This document shows, in pieces, positions 54,931 through 63,012 of a stretch of DNA of 64,000 bases. The position numbers were made by a program, and so were the translations under genes. A model generated the notes under the pieces. The model made no database searches and was not told where the DNA came from. It saw only the letters and a list, made by a program, of their open reading frames with translations. Source of the stretch: an uncultured Acetatifactor sp. (GTDB taxonomy: Bacteria; Bacillota; Clostridia; Lachnospirales; Lachnospiraceae). The stretch's first letter is position 1. Every line of letters starts with the position of its first letter. Where the stretch lies: contig CAJTXE010000005.1 in assembly GCA_910580225.1 (NCBI GenBank), positions 1-64,000 of the forward strand, in the 5' to 3' direction.

Positions 54931-55935
54931 TTACGGCCCGCAGATTGTCCAATATTCCAATACCCTGGCCGGGTGGTAGAAGCACTGGAACATGGTTTCC
55001 AGACCGAAAGCGTCAAAAATACTTCCGAAGAGTTCGTTTCCAAAGCTGTAGATGGGAGTCTGCTCCAGAAATTCCCTCTCTTCCGGATAGAGATAGGGAT
55101 TCCACCAGTAGTTCCTGAATTGGTCCTCAATTTCAGATGCGGAGATCAGGCCATTCTCAATCTTTTCCACAGTGTCCCTAAAAAGAGAGAGATGCTCCGG
55201 AAAGTGTCTGTTAAGGATCGGCATGGCGGTAATTCCGATATTGGCATTCAGGTCAGGATTGCGTCTTTTGGATAAAATACCTTCTGCATTGTTGCAGAAT
55301 TTGATAGCCATGCCTTCCCCGGTAAAGCGGAAAATGTAATGTTCCAGAAGGCTGAAATTTTCTGTAAAAGTATGGTAATCGCCTATCATCTTCTGAATCT
55401 GCAGGTGATGCATTTCGTGGAGGATGATGGAAGGCAGTTCCTCCATCGTACAGTATTTTTCAATACCGAATAAATCCAGATGAAGCGCATTCTCAAATAC
55501 ATAACCGAAAGACGGGCCGAAGCTTAGGGTGGAAATCACCTCCGTATCATCAATGTCTGTTTTTTCAGGAAAGGCGGCGTTCAGTCTGGCCTGTAAGTTC
55601 AGGAGGTTTTCTTCCGTAAGCAGCCCCATGATTTGGGCGTATCTGTCAGCATATTTTTGGGGATTGGCGGCGCAGTCCAACCACAGTGCGTGCTTATCCC
55701 GCAAGGCGGTTTTCCGGTCCGGGCAAAGATCGGGAATATCCTTCGGCGCAATATCTTTGAAGCGGGAAAAATAGGACACAAGAGGACCCGGGGAGTCCAG
55801 GCCATATCTTCTGATTTCGAAACGATAGTCTTCGTGGTTTAGAATGGCAGCAGCTTTTTGGCCATTTTCCTGGTTTATGCCCGATTTTGCCGCATATTCG
55901 AGCATAAGGGGAATGCTTGACGTTCTCAGATTCAT
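54931..55935 (-). CDS. putative HExxH zinc metalloprotease (DUF5700-like)
   Basis: A 334-aa soluble protein. The start at 55935 (MNLRTSSIPL) has GGAGGACA upstream; the longer frame is discarded. The gluzincin-type motif is IILHEMHHLQIQKM (HExxH), with downstream glutamate candidates in LEHYIFRFTGEGMA. That GEG may supply the third metal ligand. It resembles DUF5700-type putative Zn-dependent proteases. No signal peptide. It is separated by about 150 bp from the genes to its right on the same strand. Substrate unknown. Confidence 0.7.
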   Translation of the reverse strand: MNLRTSSIPLMLEYAAKSGINQENGQKAAAILNHEDYRFEIRRYGLDSPGPLVSYFSRFKDIAPKDIPDLCPDRKTALRDKHALWLDCAANPQKYADRYAQIMGLLTEENLLNLQARLNAAFPEKTDIDDTEVISTLSFGPSFGYVFENALHLDLFGIEKYCTMEELPSIILHEMHHLQIQKMIGDYHTFTENFSLLEHYIFRFTGEGMAIKFCNNAEGILSKRRNPDLNANIGITAMPILNRHFPEHLSLFRDTVEKIENGLISASEIEDQFRNYWWNPYLYPEEREFLEQTPIYSFGNELFGSIFDAFGLETMFQCFYHPARVLEYWTICGP

Positions 55936-56089
55936 AATGTGTCCTCCAAGATGGTGTTGGTATATAGGTATTGCTGTAATTTTTCCTCTCTGTATTTGGA
56001 TAAATTGTCTTATGAAGATATTACAATTTTTGAAGTCAGTCCTTTGAATTAGAGAGACAAGGCAAAAAAGGAAAAAGGTAAAAAAATAA

Positions 56090-56521
56090 CTACTGCTGTT
56101 CCGGCGCATAAACAATCAAAATCCGATCCTGTCCATCAGCATGGTCAACGTGAATGTAATAATTATTCCTCATAAAGGCGATAATGTTTACAGGCAATGA
56201 ATAAAATTCCATTGTCTGAAAATCAACCAGGAATACATTCCTGTACTTTCCGGCCCAAGCCGCCTGGGATTCCGCCAGTATCTTCCCAATGCATTCCGAA
56301 CATAGCTGTTTCTCCAGAAATGAAAAGTCAATTTCATTATCGCTTCCATAAGTGATATCAACAGTTGCAATTCCACGGTTCGGCATACTCCTTATATAGG
56401 CATAGCCATATTCGTCACCGAAATTACAATAACCAAGTAATACAGAATCCTGTTTATGGGTTTCCGTTTTGCCGGAAAGCCGGATCTGAGTATCAGGAAT
56501 AGCCACAGCCTCGTTCACCAA
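56090..56521 (-). CDS. hypothetical protein coupled to an XRE regulator, 143 aa
   Basis: A 143-aa protein starting at TTG 56521 (or GTG 56518), with AAGGGAAA in the end of the XRE gene, 3 bp away. The sequence is beta-rich with YAYIRSMPNRGIATVDITYG and SFLEKQLCSECIGKIL. No family recognised. The tight coupling to the regulator suggests a small regulated two-gene unit, as in some toxin-antitoxin or ImmA-like pairs, but it lacks an HExxH motif. Confidence 0.6.
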   Translation of the reverse strand: MVNEAVAIPDTQIRLSGKTETHKQDSVLLGYCNFGDEYGYAYIRSMPNRGIATVDITYGSDNEIDFSFLEKQLCSECIGKILAESQAAWAGKYRNVFLVDFQTMEFYSLPVNIIAFMRNNYYIHVDHADGQDRILIVYAPEQQ

Positions 56522-56524
56522 AGA

Positions 56525-56848
56525 TTATTTTCCCTTCAAACTTTCCATACAAGTAGTAAGAAAGCTTTTCTCTTCCGGCTTTAATGTCGCCCATGTCTGC
56601 AATAGCTTCTTCTGCTCTTCTGATAAATCCAGGACATTGCCGTCTTCTGTAAAGAACTGTGCCAGCGTAATTCCAAAGGCATCGCATATTTTTTCCAAGG
56701 TAATAACGCCGGGAAGATTCTTTCCCTTAGTGATATCCGACAAAGCAGACTGTGAAATGCCGGTTGTCTGGGACAGGCGATATTTTGTAATTCCTGTTTT
56801 TGCACATAGTTCAATAATTTTGGCGGGAATATAATTTTCTACATACAA
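56525..56848 (-). CDS. XRE-family small transcriptional regulator
   Basis: A 107-aa protein read from TTG 56848, supported by GAGGTG 8 bp upstream. The helix-turn-helix spans residues about 8-62 (IIELCAKTGITKYRLSQTTG, SQSALSDITKGKNLPGVITL, ICDAFGITLAQFF). The C-terminal 40 residues are helical. The same mRNA encodes the 143-aa protein at 56090-56521. A TATAAT-like sequence overlaps the leader. Confidence 0.85.
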   Translation of the reverse strand: MYVENYIPAKIIELCAKTGITKYRLSQTTGISQSALSDITKGKNLPGVITLEKICDAFGITLAQFFTEDGNVLDLSEEQKKLLQTWATLKPEEKSFLTTCMESLKGK

Positions 56849-57517
56849 GCATTATACACCTCATTTCCGAAGTAATATAATGCTATTTTAAGTGGTTTTG
56901 CCCTAATTTATTAGAACTAAAAATCCGCCATATGTATTCCGAAAAAGAGAAGTAACCAGGTAAAAAAATAACCATCTGTAAAATGGCATTTGCGGCGATA
57001 TTCATTACCTCCTGTCAGAATGATTGCAGGACATCTTTATCTTACCACAATTCCTGCAACTTGAAAAGGTAATTTTGACGGCAATTTAACGGCATAATAA
57101 TGGGGTTTTTAAAATAAAATTAATAATATTTCATAAAATGAATCTATCTATCAGGATTACGCATGAAATGACTACATACCAGGATTGTCATTTCAGAGAC
57201 TGTTCAACAATAAATTCAGATCTTTTTTACGATTTACGCCTTTTTATGATATAATGGTATTGTATATATATCCACCAGGGAAAATCCCAGGTGTAAAATA
57301 CCCAGAGAAGTCAAATTAGGAAGCCAAATTAGAATACCGGGGCTGGCGAGAGCGCAGCAGGAAAGAACGGCAAAGGTACATAGGAAAACTACATAAAATG
57401 TTAAAATAAAGCAGGAGATTCCGACAAAGATTTTTGTTGGGAAAGGGTATGAAATGGCCTTTAAGGTTTCAAGGAGAGGAGTCAGGGTAGCCATAATTAA
57501 GACGGGAGGCATACAAC
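56849..57517. other. 669-bp AT-rich gap with hairpins and promoter elements
   Basis: No confident gene. TGAAATGAC (57164-57172) pairs with GTCATTTCA (57187-57195) as a perfect 9-bp stem. CACCAGGGA (57273-57281 approx.) pairs with TCCCAGGTG with one mismatch. A TATAAT at about 57246 could start a long leader for the gene at 57518. A 92-codon minus-strand frame at 57234-57512 encodes a hydrophobic peptide that I judge insufficiently supported. Confidence 0.45.
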
Positions 57518-57958
57518 ATGAATAAACTTATGAAGGATATCATCCATACCGCAGACAGCTTTGTAGAAAATTTCAGTCAGAATTCCGCATATCCTTTTAT
57601 CGAAAAAGGAGCCATGAATTATTCCATAGAAAGTCTTGAAGTGGTCGATAGGCTTTTAGAGGAAATAAGCGATTATGAATTGGAGGAGGATGCCATTTAT
57701 AATATAGCGTCTATGGCTGGCTGTTATGTCTTTGAAACAGCACGGAAAAATTACGGCGGCGAATACCTTTGGGTGAAGAATGAACAACAGCCTGTTTTGG
57801 TTGCAGGACTGCCGGATTTCCAGGTTTCAATCCGGGCATGGGAAAAAGTCAAAGGACGGCTGACCAATGGCAGGGAAGATAATATTCCATTTTATATAGC
57901 AGGATATAAAGAGCATATAGAACATGCAAAAAAAGGAGATTTTATTATGGTTGTATGA
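57518..57958 (+). CDS. hypothetical protein, 146 aa
   Basis: A 146-aa protein with a good GGGAGGC site 8 bp upstream. It shows an alternating alpha/beta pattern with LEEDAIYNIASMAGCYVFET, YGGEYLWVKNEQQ and a C-terminal HAKKGDFIMVV. It resembles small immunity-type or DUF3806-like proteins in tone only; I cannot assign it. It has no partner on the same strand. Confidence 0.65.
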   Translation: MNKLMKDIIHTADSFVENFSQNSAYPFIEKGAMNYSIESLEVVDRLLEEISDYELEEDAIYNIASMAGCYVFETARKNYGGEYLWVKNEQQPVLVAGLPDFQVSIRAWEKVKGRLTNGREDNIPFYIAGYKEHIEHAKKGDFIMVV

Positions 57959-58069
57959 TCGATTGCTCTCTCTGAATATTTTATGCTCGCCGATTTTTAC
58001 CTGAATTTGACAGACATGCCGGAAACCATATTTTCTGACATGTCTGTCATGATGCTGCCGGCAGGCACG

Positions 58070-59299
58070 CTACCGTCTCTGCGTGAGCAGCCATGCCAGA
58101 ATATGAACTGCCTGTTGAAAATTGCCGTTGCTTATCAACGTCTCAATCTCTTTTGCAGTATACTGTTTCACATGAAGGAATTCTGTCTCATCCAGATGCT
58201 GTCCCCCGGCTTTCCGGCAGTTTCCTGCCGCATAAATGTGGGCATAATTGTCAGCAATGGTGGCGTTGGAGGGTACGGTCAGCAGATGCTTCCACTCTGC
58301 TGACACATACCCGGTCTCTTCCAGAAGCTCTCTTTTGGCGGCTTCCAGTGCGTCTTCTGCTGCTGCCCCATTTCGCCCCACGCTGTATTCCCTGCCATCT
58401 GTCCGCTCGATACCGCCTGCCGGAAATTCCGTCGTTACTTCCCGAATTCCCTGGCGGAATTGACGAACACAGAGATAACGGCCTTCCTCATCCTGGGCCA
58501 CTATCACCACATAATCTCTGCGGCTGTAGCTATAGTAGGGCTCAAACACACTGCCGTCCGGAAAACGGTAGGCGGATCTCCGGAAGTCGATCCATTCATC
58601 CTGTATGATATGTTCTGTACGGATTTCTTCCCATGCGAGATTTTCCGCAGCATTCTTCTCATCGCCGGAAGAGCGGACGCTGTACCCGGCGTTTCTGTTT
58701 TCTGCAGTTGAGCCGGGAGCGGACGCCGCAGCTATCGTTGTATCTCTCTGCATTGAGGCAGCTGCCGCAGTATCTGCCGCCGGGGTGGGCTGCTTTATGG
58801 CATTTTCTGAAACGACTGCCGCGGTCATGGGGCTGCTCTCATGGTAGGCGAAATTATGGTTTTCGCACCACTCAATGGCCAGTGTGCGGTACTTGTTTTC
58901 CTGAAAATCATACCATTGCTGTTCGATCCCGAATCGGTAGATACCGTCCTTAAATCTTCGGAAAGCGCCCTTTCCCCTGATGGCATTTTCCAGGCTGTCC
59001 TGCATCTTGCCTTCCGGAAGGCTCCAGATAAATTTTTCCATTATACTGTATTCATGGATGTCAAGTTTCGACGGAAGCCGGAAGAATCTGATCTGCCATT
59101 TCTCCTCAATCAGGTCAGCCAGCGCTTGCTCCTCCTCGTCGTATTCTCCGGCAAAGGGATACTCGGGAAGGCGGACTATTTCCATAGTCTCTATGTCCAG
59201 ATATTGTATCCATTCATCACTGGCAGTTTCTATGGCGTCGCGGATCAGGTGCAGAGAAACAATTGGGCATTCCCGTTTGTTATTGAAATCGGAATTCAT
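58070..59299 (-). CDS. UPF0158-NUDIX hydrolase fusion
   Basis: A 409-aa protein. Residues about 10-155 match UPF0158: the WIQYLDIETMEIVRL segment, then LPSKLDIHEYSIMEKFI, RGKGAFRRFKDGIYRFG and LAIEWCENHNF. A low-complexity Ala/Thr/Ser-rich linker (about 155-215) follows. Residues about 225-400 are a NUDIX domain with WIDFRRSAYRFPDGS, FPAGGIE and the Nudix box end AAKRELLEETGY, in which an insertion of about ten residues separates GG from the RELxEE part. The NUDIX part resembles ADP-ribose/ADP-sugar pyrophosphatases. The fusion is unusual to me. Start by position at 59299. Confidence 0.8.
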   Translation of the reverse strand: MNSDFNNKRECPIVSLHLIRDAIETASDEWIQYLDIETMEIVRLPEYPFAGEYDEEEQALADLIEEKWQIRFFRLPSKLDIHEYSIMEKFIWSLPEGKMQDSLENAIRGKGAFRRFKDGIYRFGIEQQWYDFQENKYRTLAIEWCENHNFAYHESSPMTAAVVSENAIKQPTPAADTAAAASMQRDTTIAAASAPGSTAENRNAGYSVRSSGDEKNAAENLAWEEIRTEHIIQDEWIDFRRSAYRFPDGSVFEPYYSYSRRDYVVIVAQDEEGRYLCVRQFRQGIREVTTEFPAGGIERTDGREYSVGRNGAAAEDALEAAKRELLEETGYVSAEWKHLLTVPSNATIADNYAHIYAAGNCRKAGGQHLDETEFLHVKQYTAKEIETLISNGNFQQAVHILAWLLTQRR

Positions 59300-59459
59300 A
59301 TTTTTATCCTTTCCTGTCGGTGGGGTATTTTTGTCATATCCACATTATATCATGATTCTGCAGCTTAGGAAATGCAGTAAAATATATTTCATATAAAATA
59401 TTACCATAATCGCACAGTTTAGAAATTGGGATAAAAACAGATTGCAATTTCTACTGTCT

Positions 59460-60575
59460 CATGCTACCCTGAATTAAAACAGGGCGCAGAGGAAAAGTCA
59501 GGTGGTAAAATTATCGCTACCAATGCCTTTGGCATGGGCATTGACAAATCCAATGTCCGCTATGTGATTCACTACAATATGCCCCAGAGCATGGAGAACT
59601 ATTATCAGGAAGCCGGGCGTGCAGGTCGGGATGGGGAACCGGCTCAATGCATTCTTCTTTTCTTGATCCAGGACGTGATGATCGATAAATTTCTTCTGGA
59701 GAAAAAGGATTTCTCCGGCTTGGACGAGGAAGAGGCGGAACTGGTGAAGCAGAGAGGCAGGCGCCGTCTCCAGGTCATGGAGGAATACTGCAGAATTGCC
59801 CTGTGCCTCCGGAATTACATTCTGAATTATTTCGGTGAAAAAGCATACCGGCCCTGTGACAACTGCGGCAACTGCCACAGAGAATACCGGGAGCAGGATA
59901 TGACTGTCCAGGCGAAACAGGTCATCAACTGCGTGGCGGAGACAAGGGGGCGTTATGGCCTGAACATTGTCCTGGGAACCCTGATGGGAGCTGACAGGGC
60001 CAGGCTGCGGGAACTGGGGACGGTAAATTACCGGTCCTATGGAGTCTTGAAGGAATATAAAGAGCCTCTGCTGCGCAGTCTGGTGAGCAGATTGGTGGAA
60101 GAGGGCTATCTGTACCAGACCCAGGACCAGTACAGTGTGGTGAAAATGGGGGACATTACCCCCTTAAAAAATGAAAGTGCCAAAGTAATGGTGCGCATTT
60201 ACGAGGAAAAAGAGCCGGATAACCGGCCGAAAAGGAACGGATGCCCGGGGCAGAAATGCCCTTACGTCCGCCGGGTATGATTTGTTTGAAATCCTGCGGA
60301 AGCTCCGCCTCGAGATTGCAAAAGAGGAGGCGCTGCCCCCATACATTGTTTTCAATGATAAGACGCTCATTGATATGTGCATAAAACGGCCTGAAACAGC
60401 AGATGATTTAATGAAAGTTTCCGGCGTGGGTGAAAGGAAACAGAAAAAATACGGGAATAGATTTCTATGCACCATAGCATCTTTTAAGGAAGCATATCCT
60501 CATGCAGTGACCAGTCTTCCGGAGAAACAGGCGGAGGGGAGCAGTCCGATTCATCAGCAAACGCACAGCAGTTAG
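59460..60575 (+). pseudogene. recQ: recQ relic, 5' truncated and frameshifted
   Basis: The frame opens without a start inside the helicase domain: ELKQGAEEKSGGKIIATNAF, then GMGIDKSNVRYVIHYNMPQS and YYQEAGRAGRDGEPAQ, which are RecQ motifs V-VI. It continues with the zinc-binding CDNCGNC and the winged-helix region to 60280. There the frame stops at TGA, but the HRDC domain continues in another frame: TSAGYDLFEILRKLRLEIAK through VSGVGERKQKKYG, ending at 60575. The first ~280 residues of the helicase, including Walker A and B, are missing. The gap 59300-59459 holds no trace of them. This is a dead gene. Confidence 0.85.
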
Positions 60576-60613
60576 GCAGAGTGGGGCCCGGTTCATCAGG
60601 AAGCGTACAGCAG
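60548..60613 (+). repeat. two-copy 42-bp direct repeat at the recQ relic end
   Basis: GATTCATCAGCAAACGCACAG at 60548 recurs as GGTTCATCAGGAAGCGTACAG at 60590, a 42-bp period with several mismatches. It overlaps the last codons of the HRDC frame. Confidence 0.45.
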
Positions 60614-60724
60614 TCGATCGGACCAGGCGGAGAGAAGTCGTAAGGAAGGAAACAAGGCTCTCTGACAGGGCAGCATCCGGGCCTGATTGAAGAAGCATGG
60701 CCCATAGAGTAAAGGAGGAACATT

Positions 60725-61189
60725 ATGTTAGAGACAGGAATAAAAGCACCGGATTTTGAACTGCAGGATCAGAACGGAAAACTGCATAAATTATCGGATT
60801 ATGCAGGAAAGAAAGTGATTCTGTATTTTTATCCCAAAGACAATACCCCGGGATGCACCAGTCAGGCCTGCGGTTTTTCGGAAAGATATCCCCAATTTAC
60901 GGAGAAGGGGGCTGTGGTTCTGGGGATCAGCAAGGACAGTGTGGCGTCTCACAAGAAATTTGAGGAAAAGTACGGACTTGCCTTTACCTTGCTTGCGGAT
61001 CCGGAGCGGAAAGTCATCGAGGCCTATGATGTATGGAAAGAGAAGAAAAATTACGGCAAGGTTTCCATGGGTGTGGTCCGTACGACCTACCTGATTGACG
61101 AAGAGGGAATCATCATCCGGGCAAATGACAAGGTAAAGGCCAAGGAGGATCCGGAGAAGATGCTGAAAGCTTTGGGGGAAGAGGAATGA
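60725..61189 (+). CDS. bcp: thioredoxin-dependent thiol peroxidase (bacterioferritin comigratory protein type)
   Basis: A 154-aa atypical 2-Cys peroxiredoxin reducing H2O2 and organic peroxides with thioredoxin. Active-site region DNTPGCTSQACGF with peroxidatic C44 and resolving C49. The GISKDSVASHKKFEEKYGL and LADPERKVIEAYDVW segments are typical for BCP. The start follows AAAGGAGGAAC. It overlaps yaaA by 4 bp (ATGA), forming an oxidative-stress pair. Confidence 0.95.
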   Translation: MLETGIKAPDFELQDQNGKLHKLSDYAGKKVILYFYPKDNTPGCTSQACGFSERYPQFTEKGAVVLGISKDSVASHKKFEEKYGLAFTLLADPERKVIEAYDVWKEKKNYGKVSMGVVRTTYLIDEEGIIIRANDKVKAKEDPEKMLKALGEEE

Positions 61190-61941
61190 AAATCATTCTG
61201 TCGCCTGCAAAGAAGATGAAAACAGATACAGATAGTCTGGAACCCGCAGGATTCCCCCAATTTCTTGACCAGGCCGGTGACGTTCTGGCCTGGCTGAGGA
61301 AACAGTCTCGGGAAGAATTGAGAAATCTCTGGAAATGCAATGACAAAATAGCAGAGGAGAACTTTGGACGCATAGCACATATGGATCTGCAGCACAATCT
61401 GACCCCGGCAGTTCTGTCCTATGAGGGAATTGCCTATCAGTATATGGCGCCTGCAGTATTCGAAGAGGCACAATATGGCTATATTCAGGAGCATTTGCGG
61501 ATATTGTCTGCATTTTACGGCGTACTGAAACCCATGGACGGTGTAACGCCTTACCGACTGGAAATGCAGGCAAAAGCCGGGATAAACGGGAAGAAAAACC
61601 TGTATGAATTGTGGGGAAGCAGGCTGTATGAAGCAGTGCGGGATGAAAGCGGGCTGATCATAAACCTTGCTTCCGGAGAATATGCCAAATGTATAGAAAA
61701 ATATCTTACGGAGGAGGACAGGTTTATCACCATTACCTTTTGTGAGAAGGCAGCAGATAAGCTTGTGACAAAGGGAACCTATGCCAAGATGGCCAGAGGC
61801 GATATGGTAAGGTTTATGGCGGAAGAGAAGATAGAGGATCCAGCCGATATCCGTAAGTACAGCAGGCTTGGGTATGTGTTCCGGAAGGAATTGTCCGGGG
61901 AGACAGAATATGTCTTCGAAAGAGTTGGAAGAGTTACATAA
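61186..61941 (+). CDS. yaaA: peroxide stress protein YaaA
   Basis: A 251-aa protein of the YaaA/DUF328 family. The N-terminus MKIILSPAKKMKTDTD is the family signature, and YEGIAYQYM, LRILSAFYGVLKPMDGVTPYRLEM and LINLASGEYAKCIEKY are conserved. YaaA limits free intracellular iron and oxidative damage under peroxide stress in E. coli. ATG at 61186 overlaps the bcp stop, indicating a coupled operon. Followed by the promoter with GCCGTCA repeats. Confidence 0.95.
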   Translation: MKIILSPAKKMKTDTDSLEPAGFPQFLDQAGDVLAWLRKQSREELRNLWKCNDKIAEENFGRIAHMDLQHNLTPAVLSYEGIAYQYMAPAVFEEAQYGYIQEHLRILSAFYGVLKPMDGVTPYRLEMQAKAGINGKKNLYELWGSRLYEAVRDESGLIINLASGEYAKCIEKYLTEEDRFITITFCEKAADKLVTKGTYAKMARGDMVRFMAEEKIEDPADIRKYSRLGYVFRKELSGETEYVFERVGRVT

Positions 61942-61990
61942 AACGGGTGGGGCAGAGTCTGCTGATGGTGTGCACTGTATATAAAAAAGA

Positions 61991-62042
61991 GCCGTCAATA
62001 TGCCGTCATAGAATAAATTAGCCGTCATTTTGCCACTATAAT
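61991..62042 (+). promoter_or_regulatory. promoter with three GCCGTCA direct repeats
   Basis: GCCGTCA occurs at 61991-61997, 62002-62008 and 62021-62027. A perfect TATAAT lies at 62037-62042, 31 bp upstream of the ribbon-helix-helix gene. The repeats cover the expected -35 region and spacer, so a repressor bound there would block the promoter. The first two copies are 11 bp apart, about one helical turn. Confidence 0.55.
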
Positions 62043-62072
62043 AGGGTCATTCTAAAGGTAAGGAGACGGACT

Positions 62073-62243
62073 ATGCGACACATCATATCGAAGTTTACAT
62101 TGAGGACTGACCCGGAACTGTTGAAAAAATTTCGCTATGTGGCGGGATATAATGCCCGTTCTGCCAATCGTGAACTGGAAATTATTATGAGAAGACATAT
62201 CCTTGATTTTGAAGCGAAGTATGGAAAAATAGAATTGGAATAA
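62073..62243 (+). CDS. Arc-like ribbon-helix-helix DNA-binding protein, 56 aa
   Basis: A small gene. ATG 62073 follows AAGGAGACG. The protein begins MRHIISKFTLRTDPELLKKF: a beta strand, then helix, then AGYNARSANRELEIIMRRHI with the 'N-R-S/A-x-N-x-E' pattern of Arc/MetJ ribbon-helix-helix domains, ending in a charged tail. Downstream is a LytTR regulator-kinase pair 49 bp away on the same strand. Its promoter bears three GCCGTCA repeats, so autoregulation is plausible. Confidence 0.75.
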   Translation: MRHIISKFTLRTDPELLKKFRYVAGYNARSANRELEIIMRRHILDFEAKYGKIELE

Positions 62244-62292
62244 GCGCAGCGCCCATATCGGTTCTGCGTAAAGACCGTGAATCGAGGCCTGT

Positions 62293-63012
62293 ATGATAAA
62301 AATAGCAGTCTGCGACGATGACCCCAAAATTCTGAAAGAGACCCTGGAGCTGCTGACGCAGTATGATAGACTTCCCGTTTCTGCAGATGCCTATACCAGT
62401 GGGGAAGCGCTTCTGGCCGCAGGAAAGAAATATGACATTCTGTTGCTTGACATTGACATGGAGGGGCTGAACGGCATTGAGACCGCCCGGCGCATCCGGG
62501 AGGCTGACAGGGAAGTAAAGCTGATTTATGTCACCAATTATAGTGACTACACGATTTTTGCATTCGGAGTGCACGCCTTTGCCTATCTGCTGAAGCCTTT
62601 GAAAGCGGAGGAACTGTTTGCACAGCTGGACGAGGCATTTGCCTATGGGCTGGCAGGGCCGGAGAAGGAAATGGAATTCCAGGCAAAGGAGGGAATTGTG
62701 CGCGTGTTACCATCACAGATTTTGTGTTTCGAATACCTGGAGCGTCAGGTGCTGCTGCATACTTCGGAGCAGGTGTGGCACTTAAAACGGCAGATTACGG
62801 AACTGGCCCGGGAGATGGAGAGTCACGGATTCGCCATGCCGCACAAGAGTTTTGTGGTGAATTTGCATGCGGTACAACGTATTCGCGGATACGAAATTAC
62901 GCTTACGGATGGAATGACGGTTCCGCTTTCCCAGAAGAAATCTGCGCTGTTCCGCAGGGCGCTGAACGAATATCTGGCACAGGAAAGGGGGCAGGCGGTA
63001 TGGAAATCCTGA
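62293..63012 (+). CDS. LytTR-family response regulator (AgrA type)
   Basis: A 239-aa regulator. Residues 1-125 are the receiver domain, with acidic pocket CDDD at 7-10, phosphoacceptor D53 in ILLLDIDMEG, and K in YLLKPLKAEE. Residues about 135-235 form the LytTR DNA-binding domain (ILCFEYLERQVLLHT, then PHKSFVVNLHAVQRIRGYEI, LSQKKSALFRRALNEYL). It overlaps the kinase gene by 13 bp. Such AgrA/AgrC-like pairs often sense peptides, but no signal-peptide gene is visible in the window. Confidence 0.93.
   Translation: MIKIAVCDDDPKILKETLELLTQYDRLPVSADAYTSGEALLAAGKKYDILLLDIDMEGLNGIETARRIREADREVKLIYVTNYSDYTIFAFGVHAFAYLLKPLKAEELFAQLDEAFAYGLAGPEKEMEFQAKEGIVRVLPSQILCFEYLERQVLLHTSEQVWHLKRQITELAREMESHGFAMPHKSFVVNLHAVQRIRGYEITLTDGMTVPLSQKKSALFRRALNEYLAQERGQAVWKS

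Noticed and set aside
54724..55275. Plus-strand frame opposite the HExxH protein gene
   Set aside because: It runs through the 16-bp hairpin and antisense to a better-supported gene.
57234..57512. 92-codon minus-strand hydrophobic open frame
   Set aside because: Could be a small membrane protein, but it has no clear ribosome binding site and covers likely leader structures of the gene at 57518; kept out of the gene list.
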